Shown piece by piece: positions 35,411 through 45,352 of a stretch of 64,000 bases of DNA. The notes beneath the pieces are model-generated. The model saw only the letters and a program-made list of their open reading frames with translations, searched no databases and was not told the origin of the DNA. The stretch is from Excoecaria cochinchinensis (taxonomy: Eukaryota > Streptophyta > Magnoliopsida > Malpighiales > Euphorbiaceae). Made by a program: the position numbers and the translations under genes. The stretch's first letter is position 1; every line of letters begins with the position of its first letter. The stretch covers positions 1,860,001 to 1,924,000 of the forward strand of contig CANTUQ010000158.1 in the NCBI GenBank assembly GCA_947683425.1, given 5' to 3'.

Positions 35411-36503
35411 GTACTTACTCAACCCACCTCAGGTAAAGAGTATACTATGTGCAGTGATGCTTTAGGTGTTGGACTTGGTTGTATTCTGTTGTAGGATGGT
35501 AAGGTGATAGCCTATGCTTCCTGGCAATTGAAGCCTCATGAGCAGAACTACCCTACGCATGATTTAGAGTTAGCTACTGTGGTTTTTACTCTTAAGATTT
35601 GGCATCATTATCTATATGGGGATACGTGTAGGATTTTTACTTACCATAAATGTTTAAAATATCTCCTCATGTAGAAAGTGTTGAATTTAAGGCAATATCG
35701 GTGGTTAGAGCTATTTAAGGATTATGATTGTATTTTGGATTATCATCTGGGAAAAGTGAACATAGTTGCAGATGCTTTGAGTCAGAAGTTGGTTTTGGCT
35801 CTAGTATTGGAGCATTGTAATTAGAGGTTAGATTCGGAAGGAGCTTTGATTGCCCAACTGAAAGCTAAGACTGTTATGAAGCGGTTGATTGTTGATGCTC
35901 AGAGAGATGATCCGAAGTTGCAGCAAGTGATGCAAGTGGTTTAGAGTGGTAATCAGATTGACTTTTCGGTTAGGGATAGGGTGCTAAGTTATAGAAATCA
36001 TTTGTATGTCCCTAGTAACAATGAGTTGAAGAAAAAGCTTTTGATAGATGCACGCACTACAATTTTCTCTATACACCCTGGAAGTGATAAGATGTATAGA
36101 GACCTGAAGCAATTTTATTGGTGTCAAGAATGAAGAGAAATATTGTGGATTTTGTCTCCAAGTGCCTGACCTATCAGCAGGTAAAGGCTAAGCACCAAGT
36201 TCCATCTGGGTTTCTCAATCCTTTACCTATTCGTCAATGGAAGTGGGATGATGTCACTATGGATTTTGTATCGGGTTTACCGTTGACTCAGAGGAAGCAT
36301 AACTCGATTTGGGTTAAGTTGATCGGCTCACCAAGTCAGCTCACTTTTTACCAGTCCACCTCGATTACTCGATGGATAGGTTGGCAAAAATTTATGCTAA
36401 TGAGATCGTCAGATTGCATGGGATTCCATTGTCAATTGTGTCATACCGGGATCCGAGATTTACATCAAAGTTTTAGAAAGAGTTATAAGCTGCTTTGGGT
36501 ACC
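35411..36503 (+). pseudogene. RNase H and integrase N-terminal/core region of chromovirus H
   Basis: Continuation of the RT frame after insertion B. RNase H: SGKEYTMCSDALGVGLGCIL, VIAYAS, QLKPHEQNYPTHDLELATVV and the VADALSQK end near 35780. Integrase: the His part of the zinc-binding domain with SIHPGSDKMYRDLKQFYW, then the core with WKWDDVTMDFVSGLPLTQRK (first catalytic Asp region). A frameshift follows near 36315. The core is cut at 36503 by element W. In-frame TAG codons occur near 35492, 35672, 35822 and 35942, several where the family has Gln. Confidence 0.86.
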
Positions 36504-36822
36504 TGTGACGCGCGCCGGACCCCGCAGGCCGCCCCTCTGACCGTCTGCTTGAAGGCGATCGGGCAAGTAAGGGTCCGTTGACAACTTGTAAGGTATTTAC
36601 AAGTGCGTCTATTTTGGGCAACAAGGAGGTTTCATGGAGTCGCCACCCAACAAAACGTTGGAAAAGTTCATCTCGTCTCAGTGAGCCAAAGACAGCGCTT
36701 TTATCCATCTTGGGCAAACCAAAGGGGTCTTGGAGGTGAACACCCCAATAAAACATTGGCAATGACCCTCTAACCCTATGGAGCCTAGGATTGTTAATTG
36801 AGTCTTTTGGTGGGACACAAGA
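36504..36822 (-). repeat. 3' LTR of W, sense 3' end piece
   Basis: Starts (plus strand) TGTGACGCGCGCCGGACCCC, closely like the left end of LTR Y. Continues at 48102 after the insertion of T; the five bases caaga at 36818-36822 are the target duplication of T. Confidence 0.87.
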
Positions 36823-39566
36823 TGTAATGGCCGCATTACACCCTAGTTGTTTCGGTATGACATGTGAAGTATGTATGTGTTAAGGGGTAATTTCTGATTT
36901 AAGTGGTGTTTAAGCAATTAATTATGAATGTGGATTAATCTGAAATTTACAGAAGGACCTAATTGCTAAAATAACAAGTATGTAAGTGATTGAAATGATA
37001 TTATGCATGCTTAATTAAGTGGATGACTAATTAAGTTAATTAATAAGGATTAAGGCATAAAATAATGGATAATTATAAGTTAATGGAAAGCAGATTTTAG
37101 TGGGAATTGCTGGAAGTTGAGAAGAATAAAATAAGTATAGTGGAAGCTAATGGGGAGCAGTTTTTCTTAGTGGCTTTTGCTGTGGGTTTGTGATGAGTGG
37201 ACTCATCATCACTTAGCATTAATTGTTTAAGTGGAGAGGGAAAGTTCAGTGGTTTTTGAGGTCATTATTTTCTGCATCTTTATTCCAATATTGAGCCTTC
37301 TTCCTTCTTCATTTCGTGAGAGATAAAGTGAGTGGTGAGAGTGAATGAAGTGAGCTGGAGTTTGATGTGTGTAAGAAAGAATTGTAAGAAATCAGGAATT
37401 AAGATTAAGTTGGGAAGGTAAGTAAAGGGTTTGATATATGTATTTCTTCTTTTTCTAATTTCTTGATTTAGTGTTTGAGAACAAGTTGTGGAGTTGTGTG
37501 TAATGGATTTCTGATTGCTAGCTGAAGAAAAGAAGAGAATCAAAGGCAAGGCTAAGGTTGGGGAAACAAGTGAACAACAACCCCATTAGGAGCTAAGGAG
37601 TGTGAGGTTTGGGAACTAATCTAAATGTGTGAATTGTATGCTTGTTTTTTTTAGAAACTTATATATGATTATGGTGTACATGATTTGAAAGATGATATAG
37701 TTGAATTATATGGTTGATTTGTATTGGAGTTGATGATTGAGTTGTTATGAGATCAATTAAAGTATAAACCTTGGTTAAGGGAAAGGTTCTGTTTATATGT
37801 GATCTGACCTCCGGGTAGTGTTTTTGTCATAAATAAAGTTTGAAAAATATAAATTGAGTGATTCTTGATTCATTGGATCCGTGACTTCTGTGCCTACAAA
37901 AGTCTAAGAATGACCATAATTTTATTCTGTCATTAAGATGCTCAAAAATGGCAAAAACCGGACATGTATCTGACTAGCGTGGTTGGTTTGAACAGTCTGT
38001 AGTCTTTAATACATATCTCTTAATTTAGGAATCGAAATGACCTGAAACTTGTCCCATTTGAAAGATAAGACGTAGGGTAATAATTGTTAAGAAGACAACG
38101 TTGCCTAAATATGACGTCTAGCGGTCGGTTTTCGCGATGCAATATGGGTGTAAAACCCAGTCTCGTAGGGCTCCCAAGGTGAGCTACTGTCGCGAGCGCG
38201 ACAGCGTCGCGACCTCGCGACAGAGAAATGCTTAAAATGACTTATATTTATGTTTTAAAGCATATGGTTGGCATGGGTCAAGCCCATAACCTTACCCTCA
38301 ACTTATTATGCATGTTTAGGTTTATTAAATGATCACAAAATTAGTTATCATGGAGAGAACTTATGAGCATGATTAAGATTTGTAATTTACTTAATAAATT
38401 AACAATATACATATGTGTGAAAGCGATGTTATGCTCAAATGATGTGTATATGCTTATGACATGATGATTCTTGAACTTAACTAAGTAATGTAAAGAGTTG
38501 ATGGGTTAAAGTGCATTTGTAAAAGAGAATGTGGTCATGAATGATATATGTGCTATGAAGATTGATCAATGTGAAATGAATGACATAATTAAACAACTTA
38601 AGCCTGCTAGTCAAGTATTGGATAGGTAGGCATGCCTATAGGGTCCCTGTGCTGCAGCTTAAGTAAGTAAGTTGATTCCGATGGAATCATTATGAATTAA
38701 TCCTTGCAGGATTCCCTGATTTACAAGAATAAATGTACCCGAGGGGTACTAAGATGACTGAAAATTCTATTTACAAGAAGTACCTTTGAGGTACCTATTT
38801 ATGTTTACAAGAAGTACCTTTGAGGTACCTATATTTCTGTCTGAAATTTACCCGTTATCCATGACTTTGAACTGCAGGCAAAAATAATCTACATAAAGGA
38901 AAAAGGGAAATAAATGTGTGTGGTAATAATGGGATGAAAAATTAACTTATGTGATAAATGGTAATATGACCGCATAGTTTAATTGGCATGAATATATGTT
39001 ATGAATTGAGATGCTAAATATGCTTATCTTATCTGTTGCTGATGCGTATGTTAATATACCATATTGCTTGTTATGTGTGAGTTCCCCACTAAGCGTAAAA
39101 CGCTTAGCACGGGTTTTCTTTAATCCGTGCAGGTACGGAAGTAGGTATTCAAAGGAAGACTCCGTAGGTCAAAGGTCAACACTAGGATTAGTGTAGGTTG
39201 GGTTATCCTTTAGGATATGCGTGTTGTATGTACAAAGCATGTTCTGGCTTGTAAGCATAAGATAATAACATAGTATATGCAAAATGGAAAGTAAGTAAAG
39301 CTGTATGCTCATGTGATATATAAGTTTATGTGTAACGTATAAGTATGTTGGCATGTAACTATAAGGATAACAACCTAGCATGTTTATGGTGAAATATATG
39401 TTTATGTGTGCTGCATGTGGATGGCATGAATAAGTATAGATAAAAATTTATTTGTACCGGTTTTTATGATCACCTTAAGTTCAGCATATGTAAGTAATTT
39501 TGCGTGCGCGGTCACTTCCTATCGTTATAGCTGCATCAGCTTTAGCGAGTGGAATTGGGCGTGACA
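36823..39566 (+). repeat. LTR 1 of T
   Basis: Starts TGTAATGGCCGCATTACACC, ends GGGCGTGACA. The first 20 bases contain the short inverted repeat TGTAATG/CATTACA. A hairpin-rich CpG motif lies at 38187-38223, paired GTACCTTTGAGGTAC palindromes at about 38785-38830, and AAGCGTAAAACGCTT at 39091-39105. Confidence 0.95.
38187..38223. repeat. CpG palindrome unit CTGTCGCGA...TCGCGACAG in LTR 1 of T
   Basis: CTGTCGCGAGCGCGACAG followed by CGTCGCGACCTCGCGACAG: an inner palindrome and outer arms CTGTCGCGA/TCGCGACAG. Repeated at 42452-42488 and 46717-46753, with a G-to-A change in LTR 2. Similar units occur in Athila LTRs (5309-5350, about 24335-24375). Confidence 0.85.
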
Positions 39567-39571
39567 AGTTG

Positions 39572-39583
39572 TGGTATCAGAGC
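39572..39583 (+). other. Primer-binding site 1 of T (tRNA-Met type)
   Basis: TGGTATCAGAGC, five bases after LTR 1; the standard initiator tRNA-Met complement of many plant LTR elements. Confidence 0.93.
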
Positions 39584-39682
39584 AAAGGTTTAGTCTTTTC
39601 TTGGAATAATGGGTAGATAGGATGTGTATAGTTATGTTGACCTAATGCGGAAGTCCTTGGTTAAATTTTTGTAGATTTTACG

Positions 39683-40618
39683 ATGAATCCTGATCGTCAA
39701 GAGGAAACAGCTGAAAGTGTGAACCCTCGTGAAGCTGAGAGGACGGGCACTAGACAATCTGGGCTAGCAAGACATGGAGATGAGATGTTAGCGGGACCCA
39801 TGGAAGCAGTGATAAAAATGACACAGGATATGGCAAGGTTTATGGAGCGTATGATGGCACCTAGAATACAAACAGAGTCCTTAAGAAAGCATGGAGCTGA
39901 AGAGTTCTTTGGGACAAGGTTAGATGAATCTGAAAAAGCGGAATACTGGATTGAGAAGGTAGAGAGAATTCTCAAGGAGATACGGTGTCCTCAAGATCAG
40001 TGGCTTGAGTGTGTTGTGTCTTTGCTTCAGGGCGCTGCTTATGACTGGTGGAAGTTGGTATTACAGAATCCTGAGCTTCCTGATCCGGTGGATTGGAATT
40101 TCTTTGAAAGTTAATTCAGGCAAAAGTTTCTCACCAAGGCATATCAAGAGGCAAATTGGAAGAAATTCTTAAGTCTGAGACAGAGAACCATGTCTGTTTC
40201 TGAGTACGAAGCAGAATTTTGTCGATTGAGTAAGTATGCTCCAAAAGATGTCCTGACTGTGGGATTGAGGTGTCAGCAATTTGAGGAAGGACTAAATGAG
40301 GAAATAAAGGCATTGTTGATTTCATTAACTACAGATCAGAATGTGAGTTATTACAGGATAGTACAGGCAGCTTTAAGAGCTGAAAAGAATCTTGAGGCTC
40401 AGAGGGAATGGAGACAGAAAAGAAGTGCCAATAGAGGAGGATACAATGCGGGAAAAAGGCCACGAGATTCTATCATGGCACCACCAGAGGAATCTAGATA
40501 TGGTTCTGCAGTAAGAGGAAAGAAGTGGGGAAAACCCCCAGTAGCTCATCAGAGTCGAAGAACAACCAATAGTCGAATTGATATACCTGAATGCCCTCAC
40601 TGTGGGAAGAGACATTGA
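39683..40618 (+). pseudogene. gag: Gag of T, copy 1 (one internal stop)
   Basis: Capsid polyprotein of a Tekay-like element; the only substantial protein the T unit could encode. One frame runs from ATG 39683 to TGA 40616-40618 (311 codons before the stop), broken by TAA at 40112-40114. Domains: a polar N-terminus, a METHIONINE-rich helix (residues ~45-70), then the gag domain with GAEEFFGTRLDESEKAEYWI and GAAYDWWKLV, continuing past the stop with MSVSEYEAEFCRLSKYAP and FEEGLNEEIKALL, an Arg/Lys-rich linker, and the first half of a zinc knuckle (CPHCGKRH) where the deletion junction truncates it. Copy 2 lacks this TAA but has another stop. Confidence 0.9.
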
Positions 40619-41075
40619 GTACCAAGTAGGCGATAAAGTATTTCTGAAGGTGTCGCCTTGGAGGAAAGTATTGAGGTTTGGTAATAAAGGGAAATTAAGT
40701 CTAAGGTTTATTGGACCGTATGAGATTTTGGAAAGAATAGGTTCTGTGGCATATCGTTTAGCTTTGCCTCCAGCATTAAGCAAGTTACATGATGTGTTCC
40801 ACGTATCTATGCTGAGACGATATAGATTAGATAAATCTCATGTGTTGCATGTACAAGAAGTAGAAGTGCAACCGGATTTCTCCTATGATGAAAAACCAAA
40901 GACAATTCTAGCACGAGAAGTAAGGCAACTTCGAAATAAGCAGATACCACTTGTTAAAGTACTCTGGCAACATCATGGAGTAGAAGAAGCAACTTGGGAA
41001 CCAGAAGCTGATATGCCTGAACAACATCCTCATTTGTTTGACGCAGGTATGAATTTCGAGGACAAAATTCTTTAA
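40619..41075 (+). pseudogene. Integrase C-terminus and chromodomain remnant of T, copy 1
   Basis: In the +1 frame relative to gag: DIEYQVGDKVFLKVSPWRKV, FIGPYEILERIG, KLHDVFHVSMLRRYR (the conserved integrase C-terminal block), then the chromodomain-like VRQLRNKQIPLVKVLWQHHG and EATWEPEADM, ending FEDKIL at 41075. The frame is open through the whole piece in copy 1. There is no start codon of its own in a good position, and it is out of frame with gag, so it is probably not made. It is useful as evidence that the parent was a chromodomain-bearing element like H (53109-53625). Confidence 0.88.
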
Positions 41076-41087
41076 GGAGGGGAGAGT
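41074..41087 (+). other. Polypurine tract 1 of T
   Basis: AAGGAGGGGAGAGT directly before LTR 2; identical at 45339-45352 before LTR 3. Confidence 0.85.
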
Positions 41088-43831
41088 TGTAATGGCCGCA
41101 TTACACCCTAGTTGTTTCGGTATGACATGTGAAGTATGTATGTGTTAAGGGGTAATTTCTGATTTAAGTGGTGTTTAAGCAATTAATTATGAATGTGGAT
41201 TAATCTGAAATTTACAGAAGGACCTAATTGCTAAAATAACAAGTATGTAAGTGATTGAAATGATATTATGCATGCTTAATTAAGTGGATGACTAATTAAG
41301 TTAATTAATAAGGATTAAGGCATAAAATAATGGATAATTATAAGTTAATGGAAAGCAGATTTTAGTGGGAATTGCTGGAAGTTGAGAAGAATAAAATAAG
41401 TATAGTGGAAGCTAATGGGGAGCAGTTTTTCTTAGTGGCTTTTGCTGTGGGTTTGTGATGAGTGGACTCATCATCACTTAGCATTAATTGTTTAAGTGGA
41501 GAGGGAAAGTTCAGTGGTTTTTGAGGTCATTATTTTTTGCATCTTTATTCCAATATTGAGCCTTCTTCCTTCTTCATTTCGTGAGAGATAAAGTGAGTGG
41601 TGAGAGTGAATGAAGTGAGCTGGAGTTTGATGTGTGTAAGAAAGAATTGTAAGAAATCAGGAATTAAGATTAAGTTGGGAAGGTAAGTAAAGGGTTTGAT
41701 ATATGTATTTCTTCTTTATCTAATTTCTGGATTTAGTGTTTGAGAACAAGTTGTGGAGTTGTGTGTAATGGATTTCTGATTGCTAGCTGAAGAAAAGAAG
41801 AGAATCAAAGGCAAGGCTAAGGTTGGGGAAACAAGTGAACAACAACCCCATTAGGAGCTAAGGAGTGTGAGGTTTGGGAACTAATCTAAATGTGTGAATT
41901 GTATGCTTGTTTTTTTTAGAAACTTATATATGATTATGGTGTACATGATTTGAAAGATGATATAGTTGAATTATATGGTTGATTTGTATTGGAGTTGATG
42001 ATTGAGTTGTTATGAGCTCAATTAAAGTATAAACCTTGGTTAAGGGAAAGGTTCTGTTTATATGTGATCTGACCTCCGGGTAGTGTTTTTGTCATAAATA
42101 AATTTTGAAAAATCTAAATTGAGTGATTCTTGATTCATTGGATCCGTGACTTCTGTGCCTACAAAAGTCTAAGAATGACCATAATTTTATTCTATCATTA
42201 AGATGCTCAAAAATTGCCAAAACCGGACATGTATCTGACTAGCGTGGTTGGTTTGAACAGTCTGTAGTGTTTAATACATATCTCTTAATTTAGGATTCCA
42301 AATGACCTGAAACTTGTCCCATTTGAAAGATAAGACGTAGGGAAACAATTGTTAAGAAGACAAATTTGCCTAAATATGATGTCTAGCGGTCGGTTTTCGC
42401 GATGCAATATGGGTGTAAAACCCAGTCTCGTAGGGCTCCCAAGGTGAGCTACTGTCGCGAGCGCGACAGCGTCGCGACCTCACGACAGAGAAATGCTTAA
42501 AATGACTTATATTTATGTTTTAAAGCATATGGTTGGCATGGGTCAAGCCCATAACCTTCCCCTCAACTTATTATGCATGTTTAGGTTTATTAAATGATCA
42601 CAAAATTAGTTATCATGGAGAGAACTTATGAGCATGATTAAGATTTGTAATTTACTTAATAAATTAACAATATACATATGTGTGAAAGCGATGTTATGCT
42701 CAAATGATGTGTATATGCGTATGACATGATGATTCTTGAACTTAACTAAGTAATGTAAAGAGTTGATGGGTTAAAGTGCATTTGTAAAAGAGAATGTGGT
42801 CATGAATGATATATGTGCTATGAAGATTGATCAATGTGAAATGAATGACATAATTAAACAACTTAAGCCTGCCAGTCAAGTATTGGATAGGTAGGCATGC
42901 CTATAGGGTCCCTGTGCTGCAGCTTAAGTAAGTAAGTTGATTCCGATGGAATCATTATGAATTAATCCTTGCGGGATTCCCTGATTTACAAGAATAAATG
43001 TACCCGAGGGGTACTAAGATGACTGAAAATTCTATTTACAAGAAGTACCTTTGAGGTACCTATTTATGTTTACAAGAAGTACCTTTGAGGTACCTATATT
43101 TCTGTCTGAAATTTACCCGTTATCCATGACTTTGAACTGCAGGCAAAAATAATCTACATAAAGGAAAAAGGGAAATAAATGTGTGTGGTAATAATGGGAT
43201 GAAAAATTAACTTATGTGATAAATGGTAATATGACCGCATAGTTTAATTGGCATGAATATATGTTATGAATTGAGATGCTAAATATGCTTATCTTATCTG
43301 TTGCTGATGCGTATGTTAATATACCATATTGCTTGTTATGTGTGAGTTCCCCACTAAGCGTAAAACGCTTAGCACGGGTTTTATTTAATCCGTGCAGGTA
43401 CGGAAGTAGGTATTCGAAGGAAGACTCCGCAGGTCAAAGGTCAACACTAGGATTAGTGTAGGTTGGGTTATCCTTTGGGATATGCGTGTTGTATGTACAA
43501 AGCATGTTCTGGCTTGTAAGCATAAGATAATAACATAGTATATGCAAAATGGAAAGTAAGTAAAGCTGTATGCTCATGTGATATATAAGTTTATGTGTAA
43601 CGTACAAGTATGTTGGCATGTAACTATAAGGATAACAACCTAGCATGTTTATGGTGAAATATATGTTTATGTGTGCTGCATGTGGATGGCATGAATAAGT
43701 ATAGATAAAAATTTATTTGTACCGGTTTTTATGATCACCTTAAGTTCAGCATATGTAAGTAATTTTGCGTGCGCGGTCACTTCCTATCGTTATAGCTGCA
43801 TCAGCTTTAGCGAGTGGAATTGGGCGTGACA
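41088..43831 (+). repeat. LTR 2 (middle, shared) of T
   Basis: Preceded by a polypurine tract and followed by a primer site, so it serves as 3' LTR of the first unit and 5' LTR of the second. Same length as LTRs 1 and 3. Its differences from the other two are spread along its length, with no clear switch point by eye. Confidence 0.95.
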
Positions 43832-43836
43832 AGTTG

Positions 43837-43848
43837 TGGTATCAGAGC
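43837..43848 (+). other. Primer-binding site 2 of T (tRNA-Met type)
   Basis: TGGTATCAGAGC, five bases after LTR 2, identical to site 1. Confidence 0.93.
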
Positions 43849-43947
43849 AAAGGTTTAGTCTTTTCTGGGAATAATGGGTAGATAGGATGTGTATAGTTAT
43901 GTTGACCTAATGCAGAAGTCCTCGGTTAAATTTTTGTAGATTTTACG

Positions 43948-44883
43948 ATGAATCCTGATCGTCAAGAGGAAACAGCTGAAAGTGTGAACCCTCGTGAAGC
44001 TGAGAGGACGGGCACTAGACAATCTGGGCCAGCTAGACATGGAGATGAGATGTTAGCGGGACCCATGGAAGCAGTGATAAAAATGACACAGGATATGGCA
44101 AGGTTTATGGAGCGTATGATGGCACCTAGAATACAAACAGAGTCCTTAAGAAAGCATGGAGCTGAAGAGTTCTTTGGGACAAGGTTAGATGAATCTGAAA
44201 AAGCGGAATACTGGATTGAGAAGGTAAAGAGAATTCTCAAGGAGATACGGTGTCCTCAAGATCAGTGGCTTGAGTGTGTTGTTTCTTTGCTTCAGGGCGC
44301 TGCTTATGACTGGTGGAAGTTGGTATTACAGAATCCTGAGCTTCCTGATCCGGTGGATTAGAATTTCTTTGAAAGTGAATTCAGGCAAAAGTTTCTCACC
44401 AAGGCATATCAAGAGGCAAATTGGAAGAAATTCTTAAGTCTGAGACAGAGAACCATGTCTGTTTCTGAGTACGAAGCAGAATTTTGTCGATTGAGTAAGT
44501 ATGCTCCAAAAGATGTCCTGACTGTGGGATTGAGGTGTCAGCAATTTGAGGAAGGACTAAATGAGGAAATAAAGGCATTGTTGATTTCATTAACTACAGA
44601 TCAGAATGTGAGTTATTACAGGATAGTACAGGCAGCTTTAAGAGCTGAAAAGAATCTTGAGGCTCAGAGGGAATGGAGACAGAAAAGAAGTGCCAATAGA
44701 GGAGGATACAATGCGGGAAAAAGGCCACGAGATTCTATCATGGCACCACCAGAGGAATCTAGATATGGTTCTGCAGTAAGAGGAAAGAAGTGGGGAAAAC
44801 CCCCAGTAGCTCATCAGAGTCGAAGAACAACCAATAGTCGAATTGATATACCTGAATGCCCTCACTGTGGGAAGAGACATTGA
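43948..44883 (+). pseudogene. gag: Gag of T, copy 2 (different internal stop)
   Basis: Same 311-codon frame as copy 1 (39683-40618), here broken by TAG at 44359-44361 where copy 1 has a Trp codon; the position of the copy 1 stop is a sense codon here. A few other substitutions (for example near 44030 and 44226) distinguish the copies. The C-terminal truncation at CPHCGKRH is the same. Confidence 0.9.
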
Positions 44884-45340
44884 GTACCAAGTAGGCGATA
44901 AAGTATTTCTGAAGGTGTCGCCTTGGAGGAAAGTATTGAGGTTTGGTAATAAAGGGAAATAAAGTCTAAGGTTTATTGGACCGTATGAGATTTTGGAAAG
45001 AATAGGTTCTGTGGCATATCGTTTAGCTTTGCCTCCAGCATTAAGCAAGTTACATGATGTGTTCCACGTATCTATGCTGAGACGATATAGATTAGATAAA
45101 TCTCATGTGTTGCATGTACAAGAAGTAGAAGTGCAACCGGATTTCTCCTATGATGAAAAACCAAAGACAATTCTAGCACGAGAAGTAAGGCAACTTCGAA
45201 ATAAGCAGATACCACTTGTTAAAGTACTCTGGCAACATCACGGAGTAGAAGAAGCAACTTGGGAACCAGAAGCCGATATGCCTGAACAACATCCTCATTT
45301 GTTTGACGCAGGTATGAATTTCGAGGACAAAATTCTTTAA
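44884..45340 (+). pseudogene. Integrase C-terminus and chromodomain remnant of T, copy 2
   Basis: Same piece as in copy 1, but with an extra in-frame stop near 44960 (TTA to TAA) so that the open part begins at about 44963. The chromodomain-like part is unchanged at protein level. Confidence 0.88.
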
Positions 45341-45352
45341 GGAGGGGAGAGT
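45339..45352 (+). other. Polypurine tract 2 of T
   Basis: AAGGAGGGGAGAGT before LTR 3, identical to tract 1. Confidence 0.85.

Noticed and set aside
39572..39583. tRNA gene suggested by TGGTATCAGAGC
   Set aside because: Only the 3'-end complement of tRNA-Met is present, directly behind an LTR: a primer site.
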